IMG/VR virus record: IMGVR_UViG_3300033151_000560
Span: 1-42,483 of that record
Length of the DNA: 42,483 nt
DNA from: a virus
Reading direction: 5' to 3' (one strand)
Shown: one piece after another, positions 30,543 through 38,227 of the stretch
Position numbering within the stretch: the first letter of the stretch is position 1
How the letters are laid out: every line of letters begins with the position of its first letter
Program-made: the position numbers and the translations under genes
Notes under the pieces: generated by a model
Seen by the model: the letters and a program-made list of their open reading frames with translations, nothing else
The model's database searches: none
What the model was told of the DNA's origin: nothing

Positions 30543-30727
30543 TTATTTTTACGATGTATAGTCCATGGCTTGGATAGAACCAAATTATGTACATCCTGAG
30601 TTCCATTTAAAAAATCGCCATATAAAGAATTATTGTACAGCCATGTCTTACAAAATTTATATATGGACTGATTGTGGTGGTTCCCCACCACAATGATCGT
30701 TTTAGTTTCTACGTCAATTTTTATCAT
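30539..30727 (-). CDS. hypothetical protein, 62 aa
   Basis: A 62-residue basic protein (MIKIDVETKTIIVVGNHHNQ...) with a His/Asn-rich turn. Its ATG lies inside the last codons of a 24-aa microprotein gene (14-base overlap). Function unknown. Confidence 0.6.
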   Translation of the reverse strand: MIKIDVETKTIIVVGNHHNQSIYKFCKTWLYNNSLYGDFLNGTQDVHNLVLSKPWTIHRKNN

Positions 30728-30788
30728 TTTTCAATCTCTCCAGTTCCTCGGTGTATATGATTCTCTTACGTCTACCTATGATCGGCAT
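30714..30788 (-). CDS. 24-aa basic microprotein
   Basis: MPIIGRRKRIIYTEELERLK then NDKN and stop. It has one of the best ribosome sites in the window (GAGGGAG, 6 bases from the ATG) and overlaps the next gene. A basic first half and an amphipathic helical second half suggest a real peptide rather than chance. Confidence 0.55.
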   Translation of the reverse strand: MPIIGRRKRIIYTEELERLKNDKN

Positions 30789-30798
30789 AATTTCTCCC

Positions 30799-30900
30799 TC
30801 ATCTCCACACTTTAAAGTCTTTTAAAAAATAGACAACCAATCCCAATAAGCCTGTCTCGATCCCGACTATTACTAACAATGTAATCTCTAAATTCGTCAT
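30799..30900 (-). CDS. 33-aa single-pass membrane microprotein
   Basis: The frame reads MTNLEITLLVIVGIETGLLG, then LVVYFLKDFKVWR and stop, with AAGGACGGATAT before the ATG. Residues 5-26 form one hydrophobic segment with a basic C-terminal end. This is the shape of small phage membrane peptides that act on the host envelope or on lysis timing; no specific role can be assigned. Confidence 0.6.
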   Translation of the reverse strand: MTNLEITLLVIVGIETGLLGLVVYFLKDFKVWR

Positions 30901-30931
30901 ATATCCGTCCTTCTTAATTTTTAATTATTTG

Positions 30932-31008
30932 TCCACAGAGTAAGACTCGAACTTACGAATTAGATGCGTGGGATGCATCTCACCTGACCAACTTGGTTGT
31001 ATCTGTGG
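30932..31008 (-). tRNA. tRNA with anticodon CCC (Gly?)
   Basis: A full cloverleaf can be drawn: acceptor CCACAGA/TCTGTGG (7 bp), anticodon stem GATGC/GCATC with loop ATCCCAC, T-arm GTAAG-TTCGAGT-CTTAC and D-loop AAGTTGGTCA. The anticodon CCC would read GGG (Gly), but C1-G72 with A73 is atypical for Gly, the D-stem has a mismatch and an extra linker base, and the 3' CCA is not encoded. A TATACT lies about 60 bases upstream. The 31009-31128 gap otherwise holds only GC-rich short repeats (CCCCAAGGG twice). Confidence 0.7.
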
Positions 31009-31128
31009 GTAAATGGGTGGGTAGATCCCTTGGGGTAACTGGATAACTGGTACCCTTGGGGAAGCCCCGTAAAAGTATACAGGGTAGGAGTATTTTTGAT
31101 TAACTTATTTATTCACAGTAGAAGTATT

Positions 31129-31401
31129 TTAAATTAACGCTAACATGTCTTTTTCATAAGCTTCAATATCTTCCATACTAAGCCATTCAGGTTTCTCTTT
31201 TAAAGATTTCCAAATCTTTTTCATCTCTTTAATTTGGTCTTTTACATTCCCCGCCCATAAATGTTTTTCAACACCATTACCAGCGTTTAAAAAAAATTCG
31301 TTATCCTGTTGAAGTCTACCTAACATCTGATAATTAAACTCATCAGAAGAAGCCTTATGTTGACCGTGATCTTTTGCACTTTGAAATAGTTTTACTGCCA
31401 T
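31129..31401 (-). CDS. LPD11-like domain protein, 90 aa
   Basis: Residues 25-88 resemble the 'large polyvalent protein-associated domain 11' found in phage and plasmid proteins: LGRLQQDNEFFLNAGNG, KHLWAGNVKDQIKEM, KEKPEWLSMEDIEAYEKDM. Its biochemical role is not known. It is preceded by a ParB-like gene in the same operon, a common association in mobile elements. Confidence 0.65.
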   Translation of the reverse strand: MAVKLFQSAKDHGQHKASSDEFNYQMLGRLQQDNEFFLNAGNGVEKHLWAGNVKDQIKEMKKIWKSLKEKPEWLSMEDIEAYEKDMLALI

Positions 31402-31413
31402 TTTTGTTTCCTT

Positions 31414-32127
31414 TTATTTGTTTCTCTCATTACCTATAGAATCGCCATAAGCGACCGCTAGCGGCAACAATTTAGATATTGGTAAGTCTATTACCAACAC
31501 TTTAACCTTGATGGACGGGTCAATTAACATTCCAGTCAGAAATCTATGATGCCCATCTATAATTTTATGATCAGCGCTGGCTATAAACACGGAATCGCCA
31601 CCCAAGAACTTTCTAGACCCCTTTGACCCATCTTTAGCTATATTGGCTATAGATTTGTCAAAATATATCTGTTGTTGGATGGGTCTGAGAAGTCCCACGG
31701 GTATGGTTTCTAGTTTTACATTCACTTTATCATCATGGGCGTCACCGTCGTTTCGTTTAAGCCCATCTTGTAGCCATTTTTTGGCTTGATTCCCTGATAA
31801 ACGTACCGGGAACGGGTCTATTTCCAAATGTAACTCATCATGAGGGTGCGGGTCTACAATGTCAATAAACCCGTTTTTGATTCTTTTTTGAAATCTCTTT
31901 ATATCTTTGGTGTCTATGACGGGCATATCTTTACGCTTAGTATGACCCCTCTGCGATAAATTTTGTACACGAATGTAATTATCAGCAAATTGAGGCAATT
32001 CTTTATCTAAATCTTTTCCCTCAGAGATAAATAATTCTGTTGCGTATTTAATTGCGTCCGGAAGAGGAGTTTTGTGTAATTCCAGTTTACCAGCGTCTGA
32101 CCCGCCATATGCCTGAAGATGTAACAT
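31414..32127 (-). CDS. ParB/Srx-like domain protein, 237 aa
   Basis: The start at the ATG 32127 shares a base with the upstream stop (TAATG). The C-terminal half contains LETIPVGLLRPIQQQIYFDK, followed by IIDGHHRFLTGMLID, the DGHHR motif of ParB-like/sulfiredoxin-fold proteins. The N-terminal half is charged and helical with an FPVRLSGNQAKKWLQDG segment. Such phage proteins may bind or nick DNA or bind CTP or ATP; the activity cannot be read from sequence. Confidence 0.65.
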   Translation of the reverse strand: MLHLQAYGGSDAGKLELHKTPLPDAIKYATELFISEGKDLDKELPQFADNYIRVQNLSQRGHTKRKDMPVIDTKDIKRFQKRIKNGFIDIVDPHPHDELHLEIDPFPVRLSGNQAKKWLQDGLKRNDGDAHDDKVNVKLETIPVGLLRPIQQQIYFDKSIANIAKDGSKGSRKFLGGDSVFIASADHKIIDGHHRFLTGMLIDPSIKVKVLVIDLPISKLLPLAVAYGDSIGNERNK

Positions 32128-32360
32128 TAACTGATATCCCAATACATACCTAAATCGATAAAATCTACCATTACCGCTCCTGCATCTTCATATACGTGTG
32201 GTAAATCTTTATCTTCTTCATATACAACAAACCCATCTCTAGTCTTTTTAAACGCCCACTTTTCACCCTCATACGAATACGGGATCACTTGATTGTGTTT
32301 CATGTTATCTAAATCTTTATTGGTACGTAGATTTTTTACTGTTTCGGCTATATGTATCAT
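32127..32360 (-). CDS. hypothetical protein, 77 aa
   Basis: A 77-residue acidic protein coupled on both sides (ATGA with the sigma-like gene, TAATG with the ParB-like gene). It has strands around EKWAFKKTRDGFVVYEED. Its place between a sigma-like and a ParB-like gene suggests a regulatory partner. No family recognised. Confidence 0.6.
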   Translation of the reverse strand: MIHIAETVKNLRTNKDLDNMKHNQVIPYSYEGEKWAFKKTRDGFVVYEEDKDLPHVYEDAGAVMVDFIDLGMYWDIS

Positions 32361-33187
32361 AGTTTTATTCCTTGTAAGTTTATTCCAGTTTCACTGAGTT
32401 GAGCCAATAATCTATCTAGGGGTTCCACTGTTCTGTTTCCTATTGTACTACCCTCGACAAATTTGCTGTACATATCGGATAGTGTATCATCGCCTTTTTT
32501 AGAATACCCGTCTGCAGTCTTTTCAATCATTTGTTTGAGATCTTTCATCCGCTTGCTAAGTCTAGCCGGAGAAACATTCAGTATTTTAGCTATTTCCGTT
32601 TTACTCATGCCTATAAATAACATATCTAAGATTAGATGATACACATCCGGATTTGCTTTTTTATCGATCTCTTTCTTAATATGACTTAACAATTGATCGA
32701 ATGCCAGTTCCTCTTCAGTGGTAAATTGTTTTTCCAATGCATCGTCGTATTTGCTTACCAATCTATCGAAAGCGTCTGAAGCTGTCTCATCATCAATTGT
32801 AAAGATGTTGTTTTCTTTGATCTCTTGCATTCGTTTTTTGTATTGTGATTGGGAAAGTCTAGATAATTCACGTTGGAAGATGAGGTTTAACCATGGCTCA
32901 ACTCCCGATCTATGTCCGGGTTGACCTTTTTTAACGAAGTTGGTGAAAGGATTTTTAGATACCATGAGATTAACAAATGCTTCAGTAACCGTGTCATATT
33001 TGGCGTCGTAATCTGTGCCTTGCCATGCAAGTTCCTTACGTACCAATTTATTAAGATTAGGAGCGAAGAAATGTTTGTTTTTTTGATTGTTGGACGTAAG
33101 TTCTTCTGTCAGACCTAGTGTATGTATGATGTCGTAGATCCCTGAACTTAATATTTGAAGTGATTTGTTAAACTCTGTGGAGGTCAT
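32357..33187 (-). CDS. sigma factor-like protein with HTH
   Basis: The 276-residue protein has a region 2-like helical part (residues about 55-115: DAKYDTVTEAFVNLM, GVEPWLNLIFQRELSRL) and a C-terminal region 4-like HTH (LILDMLFIGMSKTEIAKIL then NVSPARLSKRMKDL, about 185-220). The linker is acidic. This layout fits an ECF-type or phage late sigma factor that redirects host RNA polymerase; another transcription activator is possible. It heads an operon with two different promoters upstream and an AAAGGAATTT site. Confidence 0.6.
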   Translation of the reverse strand: MTSTEFNKSLQILSSGIYDIIHTLGLTEELTSNNQKNKHFFAPNLNKLVRKELAWQGTDYDAKYDTVTEAFVNLMVSKNPFTNFVKKGQPGHRSGVEPWLNLIFQRELSRLSQSQYKKRMQEIKENNIFTIDDETASDAFDRLVSKYDDALEKQFTTEEELAFDQLLSHIKKEIDKKANPDVYHLILDMLFIGMSKTEIAKILNVSPARLSKRMKDLKQMIEKTADGYSKKGDDTLSDMYSKFVEGSTIGNRTVEPLDRLLAQLSETGINLQGIKL

Positions 33188-33243
33188 ATGGAAATTCCTT
33201 TAATTGTTTATGTAAAGCGCAATTTGTAAAACGCATCTGGTAT

Positions 33244-33272
33244 TATATAGATAATAAAGACAAAACTTTTAA
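33244..33272 (-). promoter_or_regulatory. promoter, TTAAAA-N17-TATATA, for the sigma-like operon
   Basis: Minus-strand TTAAAA and TATATA with a 17-base spacer, 57 bases before the sigma-like start codon. It lies just downstream of a second promoter of the other family. Confidence 0.65.
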
Positions 33273-33292
33273 TCATTCCTCGTCTTTACTAT

Positions 33293-33316
33293 ATTATATC
33301 ACAAGTTTACTTAAAA
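33293..33316 (-). promoter_or_regulatory. promoter, TTTAAG-N11-TGATATAAT type
   Basis: TGATATAAT with TTTAAG 11 bases upstream of TATAAT, the same arrangement as at the two endonuclease genes. It is the upstream member of a tandem promoter pair for the sigma-like operon. The rest of 33188-33411 holds a short CATTCT/AGAATG hairpin and no convincing gene. Confidence 0.6.
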
Positions 33317-33411
33317 ATTACAGCATTCTGACATCAACAATCCATTCTTTTTAGAGAATGTTACCCCCGGTTACGCCCCACTACTTCCAAATTCTGTTTT
33401 ACCCCTATCAT

Positions 33412-33852
33412 TTAATTTGAGGAACCGAAACCTTTAACCCCCCTATCACCATAGATAGGTAGATCGTCCACTTCCTCAAATTCTGTGCTAATCACAGGGG
33501 TTTGTATTAGAACACATTGGGCTATTTTATGTCCAATGTCTATTTCCGGTGGCGTCCCTTGCCCTATATAATGCAAGAAGAATGTAAGTTCACCCAAATA
33601 TCCAGTGTCTAAAACAGAATGATAAACGGATATTTTTTGTTTAAACAGTACCGACGATCGCGGGGCAGTAGCCAAATAATACCCCATAGGTATTTCCATA
33701 GCTATGCCAGTATAAGCGGTGGCAGTATAACCTACCCCAGTCTTGACCCATTTTAGGGGTTTTATGCATTTAAAATCCATGCCAGCGTCCAGTATTCTAG
33801 ATTTCTCCGGCGGAAAAGCAATAGCTCTAAGTTTTTTGTATCTCAATCTCAT
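33412..33852 (-). CDS. dut: dUTPase
   Basis: The 146-residue protein has all five trimeric dUTPase motifs: ILDAGMDF, APRSSV, VLDTGYLGELTFFL (the Asp/Tyr uracil pocket), GHKIAQCVLIQ and the C-terminal DRGVKGFGSS P-loop-like arm. It converts dUTP to dUMP and pyrophosphate, keeping uracil out of DNA and feeding dTMP synthesis. Its start overlaps the stop of the upstream gene (ATGA), tying it to the helicase operon. Confidence 0.95.
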   Translation of the reverse strand: MRLRYKKLRAIAFPPEKSRILDAGMDFKCIKPLKWVKTGVGYTATAYTGIAMEIPMGYYLATAPRSSVLFKQKISVYHSVLDTGYLGELTFFLHYIGQGTPPEIDIGHKIAQCVLIQTPVISTEFEEVDDLPIYGDRGVKGFGSSN

Positions 33853-34409
33853 AATTCTACCTCGTCGTCTATTTGTCCCTCTTCTTGCATTTCTTTGCTT
33901 ATGTCCCAGTTTCTAGACCCGGTGTCGGATATGTATAGTTTGAATGAAGAAGAGACCACAAAAGACCCTCTCATGGACACTTCCCAACCGTCGCCCAGTT
34001 GTCTGATATTGTACTTGTTATCCGAGTCCATAGGCGTTATAGAAAAGTCTATATTGAAAGGGATAACAATTCTCAATGATTTGAAATCGTCTTTAGTCCT
34101 GATCTTTATTTGGTGATCAGAGATCTTATCTGCTGAAATGACAGTGTGATCTACGATTTGTATAGCCACTTGATTTTTATCCACCATAGCAAGGTTGAAA
34201 TTTTTTAAAAAATTCTTAACTCCACGCTGTGTTGACGCCTGACCATCTTTATGGAATTTCAATGAAGGGAAATATATGTTCCAATAAACTGATCTATCCT
34301 CTTCAAACACTCTGATATGTTGACCCTCGTTACCTTTTACTTCATAATATATCATATTAGAATTTAAGATCTCCAATAGTTCTTTTTTAACTGTGTCTTC
34401 ATGTTCCAT
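33849..34409 (-). CDS. hypothetical protein, 186 aa
   Basis: A 186-residue beta-rich protein starting next to the stop of the DnaB-like gene, with the overlap to dut on the other side. Strand patterns (VAIQIVDHTVISADKI, IKIRTKDDFKSLRIVIPF) and a basic middle (QASTQRGVKNFLKNF) suggest a compact nucleic-acid or protein-binding domain. No family recognised. Confidence 0.65.
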   Translation of the reverse strand: MEHEDTVKKELLEILNSNMIYYEVKGNEGQHIRVFEEDRSVYWNIYFPSLKFHKDGQASTQRGVKNFLKNFNLAMVDKNQVAIQIVDHTVISADKISDHQIKIRTKDDFKSLRIVIPFNIDFSITPMDSDNKYNIRQLGDGWEVSMRGSFVVSSSFKLYISDTGSRNWDISKEMQEEGQIDDEVEL

Positions 34410-35843
34410 CTATATCTCCAATTGCTGAATTACTTGTAACACTTCTTCTTCGGAATTCATTTGTACACCTTCATTAAGATGGAACCAACCCGTCTGAGGA
34501 TTTACTTGTGCATAAAAAGGTGTAAAGCCGGGACACTCTCTGTGTAATACAGAACCAATCTTCACGCTATTTAATGATTTCATTTCGGGGTTTTGTGCGA
34601 TGTAGACAATGTCAGTGAGACTTTTTTCAAATTCACTGTACATACCAATATCTGTAAGGTCGTACCCCACTTCATCTTCCTTTTCAGAGGAACTCTTTTT
34701 AAAGCCCATTCTGTTAGTCTGAATTGGTGTCCATATAGGTACGCCTATTTCTAGTCCAAATAATCGTGTTTGTTTAATCATATCATTAATGTCCGATACG
34801 TCAACCCTACCTTGTTGCTTCGGAGCCACCAGTGACAAATAATCTACAACCAACAAATCTAATGTATTATCATCCACTTTCATAGTATGTACTTGCTCGA
34901 TAGCGTCACCTACCATATCTTGGAAACTGTATTTTTTCCTAGGGGTTAACAATGTAAGATCGCCCAACTGTTTATTAGAATTAAAATCCCTGACCACTTG
35001 AAGATAGAATTCCTTCTCTTCTTCAGTCAGATTCTTTCGGCGTATCTTGTTGGTTGTAAGGGATGGGGAAGTGTAACCCCATCTTTCCCGATTTTGAGAA
35101 TGGATTACATAAAAATGCTCTTTGATACTTCTAATTGACATTTCTAACGATATGAATAATACATTCTTACCTTGCAATAACTGTTTATACACCATATATC
35201 TAAGTAACGTAGACTTAAATTGCTTGGCTGATGCCAATATGCCTAGAAAATGATCGTCTTTTTTCACGCCCCCGATACCATCATCAAACGGTTGAATAAG
35301 GAACTCGGACATATAATAATCGTCCTCTTCAGCTTCTAATCGTTCTTTCTCTTCTATATAGGCTTCCTTGGACTTCAGTGATATGATGTCTTTATTTGAG
35401 CTATCCGCTATGGATATCATGAGGGAGATCTCTTTATTAAGCTCCCCCACCCTATCTAGAACTTCACCTATCGAAGTGACTTTTAAATGTGACTTGAAAT
35501 CGTCCACCATGTTGGAAATGCCATGCTTCAGAGAGTATTTGATCTGATAATCTATCAGAGAGTCTAACGGTTCTTTGGTGTCATAATCCTCTTGTGTCAC
35601 TTCAGCGAAGGCTACTTTGGCGTCGGAATCTGAATTATCCATAGTAAAATATGACTCCATAAAATCTATGGTGGGATATACATTATACTTGTATACATAC
35701 TCTTTAATCACATCAAACAAATCCGCATATTTTGGGTCGGGAAATACTAATGATTTGGCTTGGTTTATTTTGTTTATTACTTGTATAGTAAGTTCTTCAC
35801 TCTCTGATAAAAGCCGGTCTACTATCTTATCTTGATTCATCAT
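34410..35843 (-). CDS. DnaB-like replicative helicase
   Basis: The 477-residue protein has an N-terminal helical domain (1-175) and a RecA-type core. Its Walker A-like LASAKQFKSTLL (about 203-214) is followed by KNVLFISLEMSI (the DnaB-type strand), Walker B LDLLVVDYLSLV and an IPIWTPIQTNR motif with Gln/Asn/Arg. The Walker A has Phe where most have Gly before the Lys, as also known in T4 UvsX (SFKS). It would unwind the fork 5'-3' and load primase. It starts inside the end of the loader-like gene after AAAAAGGCAA. Confidence 0.85.
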   Translation of the reverse strand: MMNQDKIVDRLLSESEELTIQVINKINQAKSLVFPDPKYADLFDVIKEYVYKYNVYPTIDFMESYFTMDNSDSDAKVAFAEVTQEDYDTKEPLDSLIDYQIKYSLKHGISNMVDDFKSHLKVTSIGEVLDRVGELNKEISLMISIADSSNKDIISLKSKEAYIEEKERLEAEEDDYYMSEFLIQPFDDGIGGVKKDDHFLGILASAKQFKSTLLRYMVYKQLLQGKNVLFISLEMSIRSIKEHFYVIHSQNRERWGYTSPSLTTNKIRRKNLTEEEKEFYLQVVRDFNSNKQLGDLTLLTPRKKYSFQDMVGDAIEQVHTMKVDDNTLDLLVVDYLSLVAPKQQGRVDVSDINDMIKQTRLFGLEIGVPIWTPIQTNRMGFKKSSSEKEDEVGYDLTDIGMYSEFEKSLTDIVYIAQNPEMKSLNSVKIGSVLHRECPGFTPFYAQVNPQTGWFHLNEGVQMNSEEEVLQVIQQLEI

Positions 35844-36366
35844 TTGCCTTTTTAGGGTTGTTTACTTTGATCATTTTGTCAGAGTCAAATCGTACCTTTT
35901 TTTCAGCTACCACCACTTGTGTACTGATGATTTTAAATAGAGCTTCACCATATTTCTCTTTTATATAATGAGTTCTGTTAACGGTTTCGGTTATACTTTT
36001 GTTTACCCACAATACGAAGGTTTGTTTACCCTTGGTAGCTCTTTCCCCTAAAATAAACGGCAACAATTCTTGAATGTAATTGTTTTTAAAATCGTTACCA
36101 ATACATACTACAAATAAATCACATTCCACTATACGCTTTTGCTCTGCCATATCATCTGACATAAACACATCAAATACATCTTTACCTGTCCCATAAAAAT
36201 ACGTGTAGTTAGGATTCCTTAAAAATCGTTTGAGTATGTACATCTTGACAAGAGGAACTATCGGCAATCTCTTAGCCATATACCCCTCCACCGGATCGTT
36301 GCGATACTTAGACGTATTGGTTTCGATGGGGACAACACCACCACCGAAATAAATATCTTGCTTCAT
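35827..36366 (-). CDS. possible helicase-loader-like protein
   Basis: The start at 36366 (MKQDIYFGGG) overlaps the stop of a 19-codon ORF (ATGA); a longer frame to 36402 begins inside that ORF. The 179 residues lack a Walker A, but VECDLFVVCIGNDFKNNYIQ then LLPFILGERATKGKQTFVLW recall the Walker B and sensor region of DnaC/DnaI-type AAA+ loaders ('DLLVIDDLG...LL..R...KPTIITSN'). It is encoded immediately before the DnaB-like helicase, the usual place for a loader. The nucleotide-binding residues are not convincing, so it may be a degenerate loader. Confidence 0.45.
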   Translation of the reverse strand: MKQDIYFGGGVVPIETNTSKYRNDPVEGYMAKRLPIVPLVKMYILKRFLRNPNYTYFYGTGKDVFDVFMSDDMAEQKRIVECDLFVVCIGNDFKNNYIQELLPFILGERATKGKQTFVLWVNKSITETVNRTHYIKEKYGEALFKIISTQVVVAEKKVRFDSDKMIKVNNPKKANDESR

Positions 36367-36422
36367 AAAATTCTGTTGGGGTTTACCCCCGTGTCGTCGC
36401 ATAATTTACATTCATCTTCCAT
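36363..36422 (-). CDS. 19-aa CxxC microprotein before the loader-like gene
   Basis: MEDECKLCDDTGVNPNRIL then stop, with AAAGGATATTTTA directly before its ATG. The C-x-x-C-D-D-T-G pattern resembles the zinc-binding start of DnaI/DnaC loaders ('C..C.DtG'). Its stop overlaps the next start (ATGA), so zinc part and body would be made from two coupled ORFs or joined by a -1 shift. Confidence 0.5.
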   Translation of the reverse strand: MEDECKLCDDTGVNPNRIL

Positions 36423-36433
36423 TAAAATATCCT

Positions 36434-38218
36434 TTACATCATCATAAGTTTATGCATTATCTCTTCAGTCGGTAAGAGTATATCCGCCTCTTCTAGGGTT
36501 TTTAGATCTGCTTGATGAATGCCAGTCATTTTACTTTCTATATATCGATTGGTGTTATTGGTTTCGACACTATATAAACCTTTTTTCTCATTGGCTTTGT
36601 CTAGTGAGATTGCCGCTGTTAAACCCGGGTCGTTTTTGGATATATGGGTAACACTCTTTACATTTACCCCAAATCCACTTATACTTTCTTTGATTGTACC
36701 CATCTCCTCCGCATTTAAACCCATATAATCAAATTCATTTTCATCTACATCACGGTTTTTGGACGCTCTGTTTTCTTTTACTGCTGTCTGTAATCTAATA
36801 AATTTAGATATAAAATCATCATTATCTTCAGAATGTACGTATGTCTTACCATTCTCATGTACTTCATCTACACAGTATTTTTCATGAATGTATAGTTTCT
36901 TTTTTGCTCTAGTTATAGCCACGTACAAATATCTGAGATCTGAGTCTGAGAAATAATTGTTGTCTGTGGTGAACGGGGTCTCAAACGTAGGCAAAATCGC
37001 CACATTGTCATACTCCAATCCTTTAGATATAAATGCATTGGTCATTATTACTGTAGGTGCCTCGGGGTCAAACACCATCAATCCACGTTTAATATTATCT
37101 ATGGACTCTATTGCACCGGCACATGCTAATTGGGAAAGTTTACCTTTTTGGAGTGATCTCTCGTACACTTGAGCCAATTCTTTAGCATTACCTCTGAATT
37201 TCTCCAAAAATTTATTGCCTGAAGGCTCATCATTTAACCATCTGAAATGTTGCTCTACGCCGGTTATGTTGGTACCACAATTGATTTTTACATTCCATCC
37301 GTCTTCAATAAATCTCTCAGACATTACGTATAAAATAGGATTTGTCCTACTGATGCAAGTCAAATCCTCTTCCGGGAATTCCATGTATCTCATTTCTAGA
37401 TCATCGGGTATTTGGATTACTTTACCTGAATGTTTAACATTGGTACCCATGGTTGTGTCCGAAACGAACTTGAGGTATGGGTTTACCACGTCTATAATTT
37501 CTTGTGGACATCTCCACGTGTTGTGTAAATTTTTAGTGTTGTACGGAGCATCGAATGTCTTTAGCTGAGGGGAGGCACCACGCCATTCATAAATACGCTG
37601 ATCAGGGTCTTCTGCGCCTATCACACGGTCAAATTTGTGTATGCTTTTTTCGATAACATCACGCATAGCTTGAGAAAAATCTTGATACTCATCTACGATC
37701 AAATTGTCATATCCATCGGGCAAAGATCCCTTCAATTGATATAATTTTAAATAAAAATCATGTGTAAAGTCTTTTCTGTCTAAGATATATGCAATCAATT
37801 TCTTGAAATTTTGAATAATTTCAGGTGTTAACGCCATCAATTCATAATACTCATGACGATCTCTGATGTCGTCTATAAACCCTTGTACGTTCATAGTAGA
37901 ATAACAGAAATGATTAACCAATATCATTAGAATAGAAGCTTCTTGAGTGTCTACCCCAACCCATCTTTTAATCAAAAAATTTTGGTATTCCCCCCATGAT
38001 TGGAAATCTCCATGAGCTTGCATAGTCCATCTGTACGCCAAACTATGGAAAGTGGACACTGTCACATCATAATCTTGTTGTAGATATTCGAATTCTTGTT
38101 GTAAACTCTTGTTAAAAGTGAGGAAGAGTGTTTTACCTTTAAGTGATTTTAATTCTTCAATCAAAGACGTGGTCTTACCCCCGCCGGCTTTGCTGTCGTA
38201 AACTGTTATTTTTGCCAT
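36434..38218 (-). CDS. UvrD/PcrA-like superfamily 1 helicase
   Basis: The 594-residue protein carries SF1A helicase motifs: Walker A SKAGGGKTTS (9-18), Ia FNKSL and STFHSLAYRW, motif II VDEYQDFSQ, motif III GAEDPDQRIYEWRGA, motif IV/V region TNAFISKGLEYDNVAI and motif VI YVAITRAKKKLYI. It is shorter than host UvrD (about 720 aa) and is closer in size to phage Dda-type helicases. It would act 3'-5' in repair, fork restart or origin opening. An AAGGAATTACA site precedes the ATG. Confidence 0.9.
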   Translation of the reverse strand: MAKITVYDSKAGGGKTTSLIEELKSLKGKTLFLTFNKSLQQEFEYLQQDYDVTVSTFHSLAYRWTMQAHGDFQSWGEYQNFLIKRWVGVDTQEASILMILVNHFCYSTMNVQGFIDDIRDRHEYYELMALTPEIIQNFKKLIAYILDRKDFTHDFYLKLYQLKGSLPDGYDNLIVDEYQDFSQAMRDVIEKSIHKFDRVIGAEDPDQRIYEWRGASPQLKTFDAPYNTKNLHNTWRCPQEIIDVVNPYLKFVSDTTMGTNVKHSGKVIQIPDDLEMRYMEFPEEDLTCISRTNPILYVMSERFIEDGWNVKINCGTNITGVEQHFRWLNDEPSGNKFLEKFRGNAKELAQVYERSLQKGKLSQLACAGAIESIDNIKRGLMVFDPEAPTVIMTNAFISKGLEYDNVAILPTFETPFTTDNNYFSDSDLRYLYVAITRAKKKLYIHEKYCVDEVHENGKTYVHSEDNDDFISKFIRLQTAVKENRASKNRDVDENEFDYMGLNAEEMGTIKESISGFGVNVKSVTHISKNDPGLTAAISLDKANEKKGLYSVETNNTNRYIESKMTGIHQADLKTLEEADILLPTEEIMHKLMMM

Positions 38219-38227
38219 TGTAATTCC

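Noticed and set aside
33361-33411. A 16-codon ORF (MIGVKQNLEVV...) after dut
   Set aside because: No ribosome site and no coupling to another gene; too short to support.
34410-35843. Inactive DnaB-like helicase because the Walker A lacks the usual Gly before Lys
   Set aside because: A Phe-Lys-Ser variant is known in functional T4 UvsX, and the other helicase motifs are intact, so inactivity is not supported.
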